A stretch of 64,000 nt of DNA from Hymenobacter sp. BRD128 (GCF_013256625.1 NZ_CP053908.1:3844001-3908000), one strand, 5' to 3'; numbered from the stretch's first letter, positions 33,883 to 43,103 are shown. A program made the numbers and translations. Notes: generated from the sequence alone by a model not told the origin.

Positions 33883-34725
33883 CTACACTACTACGTTATC
33901 AATCAGCCGCACGCCGCTCAGGTGGGCGGCCACGCACAGTACCACGGGGCGGCCGGCCTCGTAGTGGGCTAGCGGCTGCAAGGTCTGGGCATCGGATACT
34001 TCAAAATATTCGGGGGTGAACTGGGGCTCCTGGGCCAGTGCGGCCAGGGCCTGGGCTTGTACCTGGGCCGGTGCCACGCCCTGCCGCACCTGGCTGGCCG
34101 CCTGCTCCAGCACCCGGTGCAGCAGCGGCGCCACGGCGCGCGCCTCGGGCGAGAGACGGCGGTTGCGCGACGACATAGCCAGCCCGTCGGCTTCGCGCAC
34201 GGTGGGCGCCACCACCAGCTCCAGGTCAAACGACAGGTCAGCAATGAGCTGACGCACAATCGCGACCTGCTGAAAATCTTTCTGCCCGAAATACGCCCGG
34301 TGCGGCCGGGCCATGTGAAAGAGCTTGCTCACTACCGTCGCCACGCCGTTGAAGTGGCCGGGGCGGTGGGCGCCTTCCATCACGCGCTCCAATGGCCCGA
34401 AGTCGAAGCGCAGCACGGTGGGCTGCGGGTACATTGCCTCTACGCCCGGCATGAAGAGTACCGTGCAGCCCGCGCCGGCCAGCAGCGCCGTATCCTGCTC
34501 GGGCAGGCGCGGATACAGGCGCAGGTCGTCGGGGTTATTGAACTGCGTGGGGTTGACGAAGATGCTGGCGATTACGTCGTCGCAGTCAGTAGCGGCGGCC
34601 TGAACGAGCTGAAGGTGGCCGTCGTGCAGGGCGCCCATCGTGGGCACCAGCCCCAGGCGGCGGCCAGCGCGCCGGCTAGCCTCCGCAAAGGATTGCAAGG
34701 CGGCGGCGGTGGTAAAAACGTGCAT
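33883..34725 (-). CDS. panC: Pantothenate synthetase (pantoate--beta-alanine ligase)
   Basis: PanC makes pantothenate from pantoate, beta-alanine and ATP. The 280-residue product has PTMGALHDGHLQLV (about residues 28-41) containing the HDGH class I motif, VNPTQFN, YFGQKDFQQVAIVRQL with the KMSK-like region nearby, and AMSSRNRRLSP. The ATG at 34725 is preferred over a TTG 12 bases upstream. It is divergent from the GT5-domain gene, a gene arrangement seen in other Bacteroidota. It works upstream of coaX in coenzyme A synthesis. Confidence 0.96.
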   Translation of the reverse strand: MHVFTTAAALQSFAEASRRAGRRLGLVPTMGALHDGHLQLVQAAATDCDDVIASIFVNPTQFNNPDDLRLYPRLPEQDTALLAGAGCTVLFMPGVEAMYPQPTVLRFDFGPLERVMEGAHRPGHFNGVATVVSKLFHMARPHRAYFGQKDFQQVAIVRQLIADLSFDLELVVAPTVREADGLAMSSRNRRLSPEARAVAPLLHRVLEQAASQVRQGVAPAQVQAQALAALAQEPQFTPEYFEVSDAQTLQPLAHYEAGRPVVLCVAAHLSGVRLIDNVVV

Positions 34726-34764
34726 CAAGCTAAGCAATAGGGCGATAGGGTTAAGCGAATTTTA

Positions 34765-34795
34765 TTGAAAATTCGCGAAAAAATGCGTAATTTTG
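34765..34795 (+). promoter_or_regulatory. Bacteroidota promoter for the GT5-domain gene
   Basis: A TTG (34765-34767) and the -7 box TAATTTTG (34788-34795) are separated by 20 bases, matching the Bacteroidota promoter layout. Transcription would begin near 34801, giving a leader of about 40 bases. Confidence 0.7.
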
Positions 34796-34841
34796 TGGAG
34801 GCAATCTATTGCCTGTTCTTAAATCCTTTAATTCATCTGAT

Positions 34842-35654
34842 ATGTCGAAGTTGCGCATCCTGTACGCGGCCACCGAAATTGACCCCTTCCTCCAGACTAC
34901 GAAGGTAGCGGAGCTGCTGCGCCGCCTGCCGGCGGGCATGCAGGAGGCGGGCGCCGAAATTCGGATTTTCGTGCCTCGCTTCGGCATCATCAATGAGCGT
35001 AAGAACCGCCTGCACGAAGTGGTGCGCCTCTCGGGCATCAACATCGCGGTGGGCGACGACGAGAAGCCGCTGGTGATTAAGGTGGCCTCGATTCCGACCG
35101 CGAAGCTACAGGTTTATTTTATCGACAACGAGGATTATTTCCACCGCAAGTCGGCGCTGGTCGACAAGAACGACAAATTTTACCTCGACAACGACGAGCG
35201 GGCCATCTTCTTTTGCAAGGGCGTGCTCGAAACGGTGAAGAAGCTCGGCTGGTCGCCCGATATCGTGCACTGCAACGACTGGATGACCTCACTCATTCCG
35301 CTCTACCTGAAAACGACTTACAAGAAAGACCCGGTATTTAAGGATGCCAAGTCGGTGTTTACGGTCTATAACAACGAGTTTCTGGACAAATTTGAGGGCA
35401 ACCTCGTCGATAAGGCCAAGATGCTCGATATCGACGACCAGATGCTGACCTCGCTCAAATCGGCCGATTTTTCGGGCTTCGTGAAGCTGGGCATGGAGTA
35501 TGCCGATACGGTAGTGCGCTCGGACGAGGATTTTTCGGATAATCTGAATGGCTTGTTCAAGGAATATGCCTCGCATAAGCGCCTGAGCCAGGTAGCCGCC
35601 GACGAGAACCTGCTTTCGTCGTACCAAGCCCTCTACAACGAGCTGGCCAACTAG
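34842..35654 (+). CDS. Lone GT5 N-terminal (starch/glycogen synthase-like) domain
   Basis: The 270-residue protein resembles only the N-terminal half of GlgA: LRILYAATEIDPFLQTTKVA, then EIRIFVPRFGIINER, DIVHCNDWMTSLIPLYLKT and SVFTVYNNE. The C-terminal GT-B half with its catalytic residues is absent. The ADP-glucose-binding KxGG motif is degenerate (TKVAELL in place of KTGGL). The protein is therefore unlikely to make glycogen and may have a regulatory or unknown role. Short forms of this kind are common next to panC in Bacteroidota, which argues for a conserved function. It has its own promoter and is divergent from panC. Confidence 0.85.
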   Translation: MSKLRILYAATEIDPFLQTTKVAELLRRLPAGMQEAGAEIRIFVPRFGIINERKNRLHEVVRLSGINIAVGDDEKPLVIKVASIPTAKLQVYFIDNEDYFHRKSALVDKNDKFYLDNDERAIFFCKGVLETVKKLGWSPDIVHCNDWMTSLIPLYLKTTYKKDPVFKDAKSVFTVYNNEFLDKFEGNLVDKAKMLDIDDQMLTSLKSADFSGFVKLGMEYADTVVRSDEDFSDNLNGLFKEYASHKRLSQVAADENLLSSYQALYNELAN

Positions 35655-35689
35655 CATTTTGGTCTGCGCTTAGTTGAGGGGTTACTTCT

Positions 35690-35697
35690 TAACTTTG
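35690..35697 (+). promoter_or_regulatory. -7 promoter box upstream of glmS
   Basis: TAACTTTG matches TAnnTTTG. It lies 178 bases before the glmS start and would make a long leader that contains a hairpin. Confidence 0.45.
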
Positions 35698-35707
35698 CAC
35701 TATCCCG

Positions 35708-35756
35708 TACCGGCCGTTGGCCTCGCTTTGGGCGGAGCCGGCGGCCGGTATTGTTT
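35708..35756 (+). terminator. Terminator-like hairpin in the glmS leader
   Basis: A perfect 9-bp inverted repeat (TACCGGCCG at 35708-35716 and its complement at 35742-35750) is followed by TTGTTTT. Just downstream of the -7 box, it could attenuate glmS or simply end read-through from the gene before. Confidence 0.4.
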
Positions 35757-35875
35757 TACCCACGCCTGACCGCCAGCCGCTGTTTGGCCAAAAAATTGCT
35801 TATCGCCCCGCGCCGCGCTCAACTTAGTGGCTGCGAGCTGGTATCTATCTTACTTTACACTTACTCTTCCTGCAC

Positions 35876-37711
35876 ATGTGCGGTATCGTTGCTTATCTGG
35901 GCTATCGTGAGGCCTGCCCTATCATCCTCAAAGGCTTGCACCGCCTCGAATACCGGGGCTACGACTCGGCTGGCGTGGCCCTGCTCAACGGCAACCTGAG
36001 CGTTTATAAGAAGAAGGGCAAGGTCGCGGACCTGGAAAACTTTCTCGCCGACAAGAATACGCACGCTACCGTGGGCATGGGCCATACCCGCTGGGCTACC
36101 CACGGCGAGCCCAACGACGTGAACGCGCACCCGCACTACTCGACCTCGGAGCGCATTGCCATCATTCACAACGGCATCATCGAAAACTACGCGGCGCTGA
36201 AAAAGCACCTCGAAAAGCAGGGCCACGTATTTCATTCCGATACCGATACGGAGGTATTTGTCAACCTCATCGAGGATATCCAGACTAATAACCACTGCTC
36301 GCTGGAAGAGGCCGTACGCCTGGCCTTGCACGAAGTGATTGGTGCCTACGCCATTGTGGTGCTGAGCAAAGACGCGCCCGACCAACTCATTGCGGCCCGC
36401 AAGGGTTCGCCGCTGGTTATTGGCATCGGCGAAGGCGAGTTTTTCGTGGCTTCGGATGCCACGCCCATCATCGAGTATACCAATGAAGTGGTATATGTGA
36501 ATGACTACGAGCTGGCCGTTATAAAGGATGGCCAGCTCGCCATCCGCTCGCGTGAAGACGTAGTGCAGACGCCCTACATTCAGCGCCTGGAGCTGGAGCT
36601 GGATAGCATTGAAAAAGGTGGCTACGAGCACTTTATGCTCAAGGAGATTTTCGAGCAGCCGCGCTCCATCCTCGACTCGATGCGCGGGCGCCTCGAGCTG
36701 GGAGGCAGCCACCTCAACATGGCCGGCTTCCGGGCCTACGAGCAGAAGTTTGTGAATGCCCAGCGCATTATCATCGTGGCCTGCGGCACCTCGTGGCACG
36801 CCGGCCTGGTGGCCGAGTACCTCATCGAGGACTTGGCGCGCATCCCGGTAGAAGTGGAATACGCCTCGGAATTTCGCTACCGCAATCCCGTTATTTCGGA
36901 GCGCGACATCGTAATTGCCATTTCGCAAAGCGGGGAAACCGCTGATACCCTAGCCGCCCTGGAGCTTGCTAAGAGCAAGGGCGCTACCATTTTCGGTATT
37001 TGCAACGTGGTAGGCAGCAGCATTGCCCGCGCTACCGACGCCGGTGCCTACACCCACGCCGGCCCCGAAATCGGCGTAGCCTCGACCAAAGCCTTCACGG
37101 CGCAGGTAACGGTGCTGACGCTGCTGGCCATGTGCATCGGCCAGCGCCGCGGCACCCTCTCCGACACCAAACTGCGCGAGCTGGTGACCGAGCTGCACAA
37201 CATTCCGAGCAAAGTAGAAAAAGCATTGAAGCTCGACGCCGAGATTCAGGTTATTGCCGAGACGTTTAAGGACGTGCCCAACTTTCTGTACCTGGGCCGC
37301 GGCTACAATTTCCCGGTAGCCCTGGAGGGTGCCCTTAAGCTTAAAGAAATCAGCTACATTCACGCCGAGGGATACCCCGCCGCCGAAATGAAGCACGGCC
37401 CCATCGCGCTCATCGACGAGAATATGCCGGTAGTGGTTATCGCTACCAAAGACAGCTCGTATGAGAAGGTGGTGAGCAATATTCAGGAGGTGAAAGCCCG
37501 TAAGGGCCGCATCATCGCGGTCGTGACGGAGGGTGACACGACCATCCCGGCCATGGCCGAGTTTGTGATTGAAGTGCCCGCTACCTCGGAAGTGCTCATG
37601 CCGCTCGTGTCGGTAATTCCGCTGCAACTGCTGAGCTATCACATTGCCGTGCTGCGCGGCTGCAACGTAGACCAGCCCCGCAACCTCGCCAAGTCGGTGA
37701 CGGTGGAATAG
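35876..37711 (+). CDS. glmS: Glutamine--fructose-6-phosphate aminotransferase
   Basis: GlmS makes glucosamine-6-phosphate from fructose-6-phosphate and glutamine, the first step to peptidoglycan and lipopolysaccharide amino sugars. The 611-residue product has the Ntn glutaminase start MCGIVAYLGYR (Cys2 nucleophile after Met removal), GHTRWATHGEPN and HNGIIENY. Two SIS isomerase domains follow, with CGTSWHAG and SQSGETADTLAAL at about 300-365 and a second at about 460-590. It ends with LAKSVTVE. The length is normal. Confidence 0.98.
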   Translation: MCGIVAYLGYREACPIILKGLHRLEYRGYDSAGVALLNGNLSVYKKKGKVADLENFLADKNTHATVGMGHTRWATHGEPNDVNAHPHYSTSERIAIIHNGIIENYAALKKHLEKQGHVFHSDTDTEVFVNLIEDIQTNNHCSLEEAVRLALHEVIGAYAIVVLSKDAPDQLIAARKGSPLVIGIGEGEFFVASDATPIIEYTNEVVYVNDYELAVIKDGQLAIRSREDVVQTPYIQRLELELDSIEKGGYEHFMLKEIFEQPRSILDSMRGRLELGGSHLNMAGFRAYEQKFVNAQRIIIVACGTSWHAGLVAEYLIEDLARIPVEVEYASEFRYRNPVISERDIVIAISQSGETADTLAALELAKSKGATIFGICNVVGSSIARATDAGAYTHAGPEIGVASTKAFTAQVTVLTLLAMCIGQRRGTLSDTKLRELVTELHNIPSKVEKALKLDAEIQVIAETFKDVPNFLYLGRGYNFPVALEGALKLKEISYIHAEGYPAAEMKHGPIALIDENMPVVVIATKDSSYEKVVSNIQEVKARKGRIIAVVTEGDTTIPAMAEFVIEVPATSEVLMPLVSVIPLQLLSYHIAVLRGCNVDQPRNLAKSVTVE

Positions 37712-37735
37712 GGACAAAGCGACCAATGCGTAACC

Positions 37736-37777
37736 ATGTAAAGACCCCGTTGGCCATCGCCAATGGGGTCTTTACAT
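37736..37777. terminator. Hairpin terminator after glmS
   Basis: A 19-bp inverted repeat with one mismatch (37736-37754 and 37759-37777, core AAAGACCCCGTTGGC) follows glmS by 24 bases. It has few trailing Ts. It overlaps a possible ATG at 37776, which is why the next gene is started at 37791. Confidence 0.7.
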
Positions 37778-37790
37778 GGCATTCAATGCT

Positions 37791-39248
37791 ATGCGTGAGC
37801 GACTTGTAAGGGTGTTTAAACGGTACGCCTACCTGATAGTGGCAGCCTGGTGCCTGCTGCCGTTTGGCGTGTTGGCCTTCTACAGCCACCCAGCCCTGGA
37901 CGACTTCGCCTTTGGCGAGTTGCTGCGCACGAAAAGCATGGACGCTTACGTGGCCGATGTGTACTGGTACAACTCAGGCCGCTATGCCTCCGCGCTTAGT
38001 ACGGTTGTTGTTCAGGTTTTTGGCCGGCACCCGGCTGCCTACTCATGGCTGGTACTAGCAGGCCTGCTGGCCTTGGTAGCGGCCCTATATGCGGCTGCCG
38101 TGGCAACTACACCATCTAGTGCGAAGCCATTGGCCGGTCCCATCGGTAGCGTAGTGCTGGTAGCGTGCCTACTCAACTTCCCTAAGCCTGCCGACAGCAT
38201 TTTTTGGCTAACGGGCGAGGTAGCCTACCTCTACCCGGTGGTGCTGACGGCACTGCTAGTCGCATTGCTGGGGTGGCTTACAGCGCACCCACTCGCTTGG
38301 TGGCGCTGGTTGGCCTGGGTGGCGGCGGTGGCTCTGGCAGCCTATATCCCAGGCTTCAGCGAGCTAACGGCGCTGCTGTTGCCGCTAGTGGCGGCGGGCA
38401 GTTGGGTAGCCTTGCGCCCGCGCCGCGCAGGGGTCGGTTTTAAAGTAGTAATGGGCGCAGCCGTGTTAGGCAGTGTGCTTACGCTGGCAACTCCCGCTCA
38501 CTTTGGGCACTGGCAGCCGGCTACCCACCCATGGCTGGTACTACAAACTGTGGCGCGGGCTACGCTGCACACCACCTACACGCTAGTAAATTGGCTTGGC
38601 AACGGCCTATTGGTACTTTGGGTGCTGCTGGCCCTGCCGCTATCGGTGGCCTTCTCGCGGGCCGCCGGGGAGCGCGGGTTGGTGCAATGTCTGACGCGCC
38701 CGCTGTGGCTGTGGCCGACCCTGACGCTGGCGGGGTTGTGGGTGTGCTTTTTCTTCTATATGCTGGCGGCGCACGATGCGCTGGTGCCCCGCGTCAAGAA
38801 TCTGCTTTACCTGTACTTCGTGGCTGGCTTGGTGCTGAGTGTCCACGCCGCCTTTCGCCGCCTGCCAGCTCACCACCTAGCGCTGCTACTAGCCGGGCCC
38901 ACGCGATGGGTGCTGGGGGTGGCTCTGCTGCTGACTTTTTTTACTGACCACAATCCCCGCCTGTTGCCTGCCCGCATTGGCCAGGGCTACAATACAGTAA
39001 TGCAGGCCTATCGGGACTGGTTGAGCGGCGACGCGGCCCGCTACGACCAGCAGCAGCGTGCTCGCTACGCTCAAGTTCAAGCTGCCGCACCCGCGGCTGC
39101 CCCACTGCGCCTCGACCCATTGCGAGTGATGCCGACCACTCTTTTCTATGCCGACATCTCGGCCAGCCCCGTCACTTGGGGTAATGAGGCGTACGCGGCC
39201 TTTTTTCACTATCCGGCTGTATATGTGGCACCTGCGTTGGACCGCTAG
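37791..39248 (+). CDS. Polytopic membrane protein of the DUF6056 type
   Basis: The 485-residue protein has about ten hydrophobic helices. The N-terminal part has DDFAFGELL at about residue 37 and, after a helix, YWYNSGRYASALS, resembling GT-C-like membrane proteins grouped as DUF6056. A C-terminal soluble tail (residues about 400-485) carries AYRDWLSGDAARYDQQQRARY. This points to a membrane glycosyltransferase-like or transport role in the envelope, but no activity is proven. The ATG at 37791 avoids the terminator hairpin that includes the upstream ATG at 37776. Confidence 0.75.
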   Translation: MRERLVRVFKRYAYLIVAAWCLLPFGVLAFYSHPALDDFAFGELLRTKSMDAYVADVYWYNSGRYASALSTVVVQVFGRHPAAYSWLVLAGLLALVAALYAAAVATTPSSAKPLAGPIGSVVLVACLLNFPKPADSIFWLTGEVAYLYPVVLTALLVALLGWLTAHPLAWWRWLAWVAAVALAAYIPGFSELTALLLPLVAAGSWVALRPRRAGVGFKVVMGAAVLGSVLTLATPAHFGHWQPATHPWLVLQTVARATLHTTYTLVNWLGNGLLVLWVLLALPLSVAFSRAAGERGLVQCLTRPLWLWPTLTLAGLWVCFFFYMLAAHDALVPRVKNLLYLYFVAGLVLSVHAAFRRLPAHHLALLLAGPTRWVLGVALLLTFFTDHNPRLLPARIGQGYNTVMQAYRDWLSGDAARYDQQQRARYAQVQAAAPAAAPLRLDPLRVMPTTLFYADISASPVTWGNEAYAAFFHYPAVYVAPALDR

Positions 39249-39302
39249 CGCGCGCTGCTTACGTTATTTGTCGCGTTTCTACCTTTTTTACCTTCTGAAG
39301 CC

Positions 39303-39686
39303 ATGCCTCACCAGATTATCCTCACCGACCAGGCGCCCGCGCCGATTGGTCCTTATTCACAGGCTATTAAAGCCGGCAATACCGTGTACGTTTCGGGTCA
39401 GATACCGCTGAGCGCCGCCGGCCAGCTCGTGGGCGAAGGCGATGTGAGCGCCCAAACTCACCAGGTGCTAAAAAACCTGACGGCCGTGCTTGCCGCCGCC
39501 GGGCTAGCCCTCACCGACGTGGTAAAATGCTCCATTTTCGTGAAAGACCTGGGCAACTTCGCCACTATCAATCAGATATACGGCACCTACTTTGAAGAAG
39601 CCACGGCCCCGGCCCGCGAAACGGTGGAGGTGAGCCGCCTGCCGCGCGACGTAGAAGTAGAAATTTCCTGCATTGCCGTTGGGTAA
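39303..39686 (+). CDS. ridA: RidA-family enamine/imine deaminase
   Basis: RidA destroys reactive enamine/imine intermediates, such as those made by threonine dehydratase. The 127-residue product has APAPIGPYSQAIKAGN at residues 11-26, VYVSGQIPLS, ALTDVVKCSIFVKDL and the arginine-containing APARETVEVSRLPRDVEVEI at the C-terminus. Length is normal. It is 35 bases from gltX and may be co-transcribed or separated by the -7 box at 39707. Confidence 0.95.
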   Translation: MPHQIILTDQAPAPIGPYSQAIKAGNTVYVSGQIPLSAAGQLVGEGDVSAQTHQVLKNLTAVLAAAGLALTDVVKCSIFVKDLGNFATINQIYGTYFEEATAPARETVEVSRLPRDVEVEISCIAVG

Positions 39687-39706
39687 AGCCGGTACGGTGT
39701 GCGCCG

Positions 39707-39714
39707 TACCTTTG
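39707..39714 (+). promoter_or_regulatory. -7 promoter box before gltX
   Basis: TACCTTTG matches TAnnTTTG perfectly. The gltX ATG is only 7 bases downstream of it, so transcription would begin at or next to the start codon. Confidence 0.55.
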
Positions 39715-39721
39715 CGGCATT

Positions 39722-41269
39722 ATGAGTAACCGACCTGTCCGGGTGCGTTTTGCACCTTCGCCCACTGGGCCGCTGCACATTGGCGGCGTGCGCACGGCGC
39801 TATACAACTTCCTGCTAGCCCGCAAATTGGGCGGCACCATGATATTGCGCATCGAGGATACTGACCAGAACCGGTTTGTGCCCGGCGCCGAAGACTACAT
39901 CCGCGAGAGCCTCGAATGGGTAGGCATCGAGCTCGATGAAAGCCCTTGGAAGGGCGGCCCGCACGCGCCTTACCGCCAGAGCGAGCGCAAACCCATGTAC
40001 CGCGCGTATGCCGACCAGCTCATCCGCGATGGCTACGCCTACTACGCCTTCGACACGCCCGAGGAGCTCGACGCCATGCGCGAGCGCCTGCAAGCTGCCA
40101 AGGTGCCCAACCCGCAGTACAACAGCATCACCCGCGCGCAGATGCGCAACTCGCTCACGCTGCCCGAGGATGAGGTGCAGGCGCTGCTAGCCAACGACAC
40201 GCCCTACGTTATCCGCCTCAAGGTGCCGCGCAAAGAAGAGGTGCGCTTCCAGGATATGATTCGCGGCTGGGTAGTGGTGCATTCGAGTGCCATCGACGAC
40301 AAAGTGCTGATGAAGTCGGACGGCATGCCCACCTACCACCTCGCCAATATTGTGGATGACCATCTGATGGACATTTCGCACGTCATCCGGGGCGAAGAGT
40401 GGCTGCCTTCGGCGCCGCTGCACGTGCTGCTGTACCGCTACCTGGGCTGGGAAAAGACCATGCCGCAGTTTGCCCACCTGCCCTTGCTGCTCAAGCCCGA
40501 CGGCACCGGCAAGCTCAGCAAGCGCGACGGCGACCGCCTGGGCTTCCCGGTATTTGCCCTGGAGTGGCACGGCACCGACGCCGAAACCGGCCAGCCCACC
40601 GTGAGCCGCGGTTACCGCGAAGACGGCTACCTGCCCGAGGCGTTGGTCAATTTCCTGGCCTTTCTGGGCTGGAACCCCGGCACGGCGCAGGAGATTTTCT
40701 CAATGCAGGAATTGATTGAAGCTTTCTCGATTGAGCGCGTGAGCAAGTCGCCCGCCAAGTTTGACCAGGCCAAGGCCAAGTGGTATAACGAGCATTACCT
40801 GCGCGCCAAGTCCAACGCCGAGCTGGCCCCCTACCTGCTGGGCGCCCTGGCCGAGCACGGCCTGGCCTGCGACCAGACCAAGGCCGAGCAGATAGTGGGC
40901 GTGATGAAGGAGCGCGTGAGCTTCCCCCAGGATTTCTGGCAGGAAGCCAAGTACTTCTTCGATGCGCCGATGGAGTATGACCAGGCCGTCATCAGCAAAA
41001 AGTGGAACCCGCAGGTGAGCGCGGCCCTGGCCGCCTACGCCGAGGCGCTGCCCGACAACTCGGAGCCGAGCGCCAACGCGGAAGTGCTCAAGGCGCTCTT
41101 CAACCAGACCATGGAAGCTCAGGGTATGAAGCCCGGCCAGGTGCTGCAAGCCCTGCGCGTAGCCGTGACGGGTGCCGCCGCCGGCCCCGACCTGTTTGAA
41201 ACCCTGGCCATCCTGGGTACGGGCGAGGTAGCCCAGCGCCTGCGCACCGCCGTAGAGCGCCTCGGCTAA
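39722..41269 (+). CDS. gltX: Glutamate--tRNA ligase
   Basis: GltX charges tRNA-Glu. The 515-residue product starts VRFAPSPTGPLHIGGVRTA (HIGH motif, here HIGG), with TDQNRFVPGAEDYI for the zinc-free catalytic region. The KMSKS motif is KLSKRDGDRLG, and the C-terminal anticodon-binding region is complete. Length is normal. It ends with a 31-bp perfect hairpin. Its start is just 7 bases from the -7 box. Confidence 0.97.
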   Translation: MSNRPVRVRFAPSPTGPLHIGGVRTALYNFLLARKLGGTMILRIEDTDQNRFVPGAEDYIRESLEWVGIELDESPWKGGPHAPYRQSERKPMYRAYADQLIRDGYAYYAFDTPEELDAMRERLQAAKVPNPQYNSITRAQMRNSLTLPEDEVQALLANDTPYVIRLKVPRKEEVRFQDMIRGWVVVHSSAIDDKVLMKSDGMPTYHLANIVDDHLMDISHVIRGEEWLPSAPLHVLLYRYLGWEKTMPQFAHLPLLLKPDGTGKLSKRDGDRLGFPVFALEWHGTDAETGQPTVSRGYREDGYLPEALVNFLAFLGWNPGTAQEIFSMQELIEAFSIERVSKSPAKFDQAKAKWYNEHYLRAKSNAELAPYLLGALAEHGLACDQTKAEQIVGVMKERVSFPQDFWQEAKYFFDAPMEYDQAVISKKWNPQVSAALAAYAEALPDNSEPSANAEVLKALFNQTMEAQGMKPGQVLQALRVAVTGAAAGPDLFETLAILGTGEVAQRLRTAVERLG

Positions 41270-41279
41270 TTATTACTCA

Positions 41280-41345
41280 AAGAACTTTCCAAAAAGAAGC
41301 CCCCTTGGCCTAGCGGCCAAGGGGGCTTCTTTTTGGAAAGTTCTT
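41280..41345. terminator. Very strong hairpin terminator after gltX
   Basis: A perfect 31-bp inverted repeat (41280-41310 and 41315-41345) with a 4-nt loop TAGC. An A-rich stretch and its complementary T-rich stretch (CTTCTTTTTGG) sit within the stem. It can terminate in both directions. Confidence 0.9.
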
Positions 41346-41532
41346 AATGCGGATGGGTCTGGAGCCAGGACCACCGGGTATTTCTGATGGGCAGATACGG
41401 CTGCTAATAAACCCAGTGTCAGTATTTAAAGAATAAATTTTCCTTTATACAATAAGAATACAAAAAAATGACAAAAAACGCCTACATTTAACAGGGCAAT
41501 TCGCCACATAACTCTCTAACCTCACGACCGCT

Positions 41533-42804
41533 ATGAAAAAAAACCTTATTTTCTACTTAAGCCTGCTTTGGCTCGCTTTCAATGCTAGCCCGAGCAGTGC
41601 TCAGTGTAATTACACAACCGTGAGGGATGGCAATCTGTCAGACCCTAGTATCTACGCGGGCTTCGTTGCAGGCTGCACGGTAGCCCCTACTGGTACCAAT
41701 AATATCACCATTAATAATAACGTGGTACTCGACCAGGATTTTGCTATCACTTCGGGTTCGTTGACTATTAATGCCACGGGAACGCTAAGCCAAGCGGCTG
41801 GGGCTTTAAGAACTCTTTCTATCAACAACAAGGGCAATGGTAGTATTATTCAGCTTATAATAGTGGCCGCTACGCCAGGAGTGCGTAGCAAGCCGCAGCT
41901 ATCGGTTGGAATACTCGATTTGTCGCGCACTACCCTTAACATCGGCAGCGGGGCTACGGTGCAGGTATGCTGTACGGTGTTTATGGGCACCCAAGTGACT
42001 ACTAATCTGGGTAATAACTCGTTACTTAATGTGCTGGGCAACATAGATGTGGCTACTGCCAGCTCGGGAGTTGCCGGGCCGCCGAAAGCAGCTGGCGGTA
42101 CCCCGGCCGGGGTACGTGTATATAGCAACCTGGTGGATAATCACGGGGGAGCAAAAAGTCTTTTTCAAACCAGTACTAATCTGGTCGTGTGCGTGCAGGG
42201 CAATCAGTTGAGCACGAGCTGCCCGCCCTCTAGCGCCGCTATATTTAATGTTGCTTCGGCGGGCATTTTCAACGACCCTACCTGCCTTTCGGTGCTACCC
42301 GTGACGCTGACGCGCTTTTCGGGTAGCCGGACCAGTGACGGTGGCCACGTGAGCCTGAACTGGGCTACGGCATCGGAAGTCAACAATGCTTTTTTTGCGG
42401 TCGAGCGCTCGACCGACGCACAAACATTTGACGTGCTAGGGCAGGTGGCCGGCGCGGGGACTAGCAGCACTGCCCGCGCATACACTTTTCTTGATGAGTA
42501 TCCTTTGGCCAGCACTACTTATTATCGCTTGCGGCAGGTAGACTTGGATGGGACATCTACCTTCTCCCCAGTGGTAACAATAGCCGAGTCACGCACCAGT
42601 GCCGACTGGCTGCTGTGCACTGCCCCGCAGCACTACGTGGTGCAGGGTAGCGGTGAGCTGCACGTATTGGATGTGATGGGCCGTTCGTTATTCACGCAGA
42701 CACTTTTGGCGAATAAAAGCGAGGTGGTACTGCCGGCTTTACCCACGGGAGTTTACTTCTTTCAACTGCTCACTGCTAAGGGCCGGTCAACGATACGTCA
42801 GTAA
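41533..42804 (+). CDS. Secreted T9SS-sorted protein, beta-helix-like
   Basis: The 423-residue protein has a signal peptide (IFYLSLLWLAFNASPSSAQ, cleavage near residue 24). A long beta-rich, Thr/Asn/Ser-rich middle region follows, with ITINNNVVLDQDFAITSGSL and LSINNKGNGS reminiscent of a parallel beta-helix. The segment at about residues 255-350 (VTLTRFSGSR, VSLNWATASEVNN, YYRLRQVDLDGTS) is the module that usually precedes T9SS sorting signals. The last 70 residues (ELHVLDVMGRSLFTQ to GVYFFQLLTAKG) form a type A C-terminal sorting domain. The protein is probably surface attached. A TACATTTA box is at 41483-41490. Confidence 0.85.
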   Translation: MKKNLIFYLSLLWLAFNASPSSAQCNYTTVRDGNLSDPSIYAGFVAGCTVAPTGTNNITINNNVVLDQDFAITSGSLTINATGTLSQAAGALRTLSINNKGNGSIIQLIIVAATPGVRSKPQLSVGILDLSRTTLNIGSGATVQVCCTVFMGTQVTTNLGNNSLLNVLGNIDVATASSGVAGPPKAAGGTPAGVRVYSNLVDNHGGAKSLFQTSTNLVVCVQGNQLSTSCPPSSAAIFNVASAGIFNDPTCLSVLPVTLTRFSGSRTSDGGHVSLNWATASEVNNAFFAVERSTDAQTFDVLGQVAGAGTSSTARAYTFLDEYPLASTTYYRLRQVDLDGTSTFSPVVTIAESRTSADWLLCTAPQHYVVQGSGELHVLDVMGRSLFTQTLLANKSEVVLPALPTGVYFFQLLTAKGRSTIRQ

Positions 42805-42972
42805 TTATAGAATAATATATTTATTGCCGATATTGAAAGTCCTCTTCAATCAGCCCACGGAAGCCCATGGTCTCAGGCGGGGCTAAGTGCTGCAAGCCCT
42901 AGGCATAGCTCTAATGGGTGTCGCTGCCGTCCCAGCCTGTTCGAAATCCTAGCTAGGCTGCTCATGCTGTTT

Positions 42973-43007
42973 AAAGCCCCTGATTGACTAATCAGGGGCT
43001 TTTTTTG
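42973..43007 (+). terminator. Intrinsic terminator
   Basis: A perfect 13-bp inverted repeat (AAAGCCCCTGATT at 42973-42985 and its complement at 42990-43002) with a 4-nt loop ends in a T-run. Confidence 0.9.
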
Positions 43008-43103
43008 GGCGGTACCCAGGTGGAGTTGCCGGGTGCGATTAAGAAGGGCTAGTGGCCGCCGGAGAAAAGCGAAGTAGGATTACAGCAGGATAGGTCAATG
43101 TGC

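Noticed and set aside
35698..35875. glmS ribozyme in the glmS leader
   Set aside because: No conserved ribozyme core is visible; that element is known mainly from Gram-positive bacteria.
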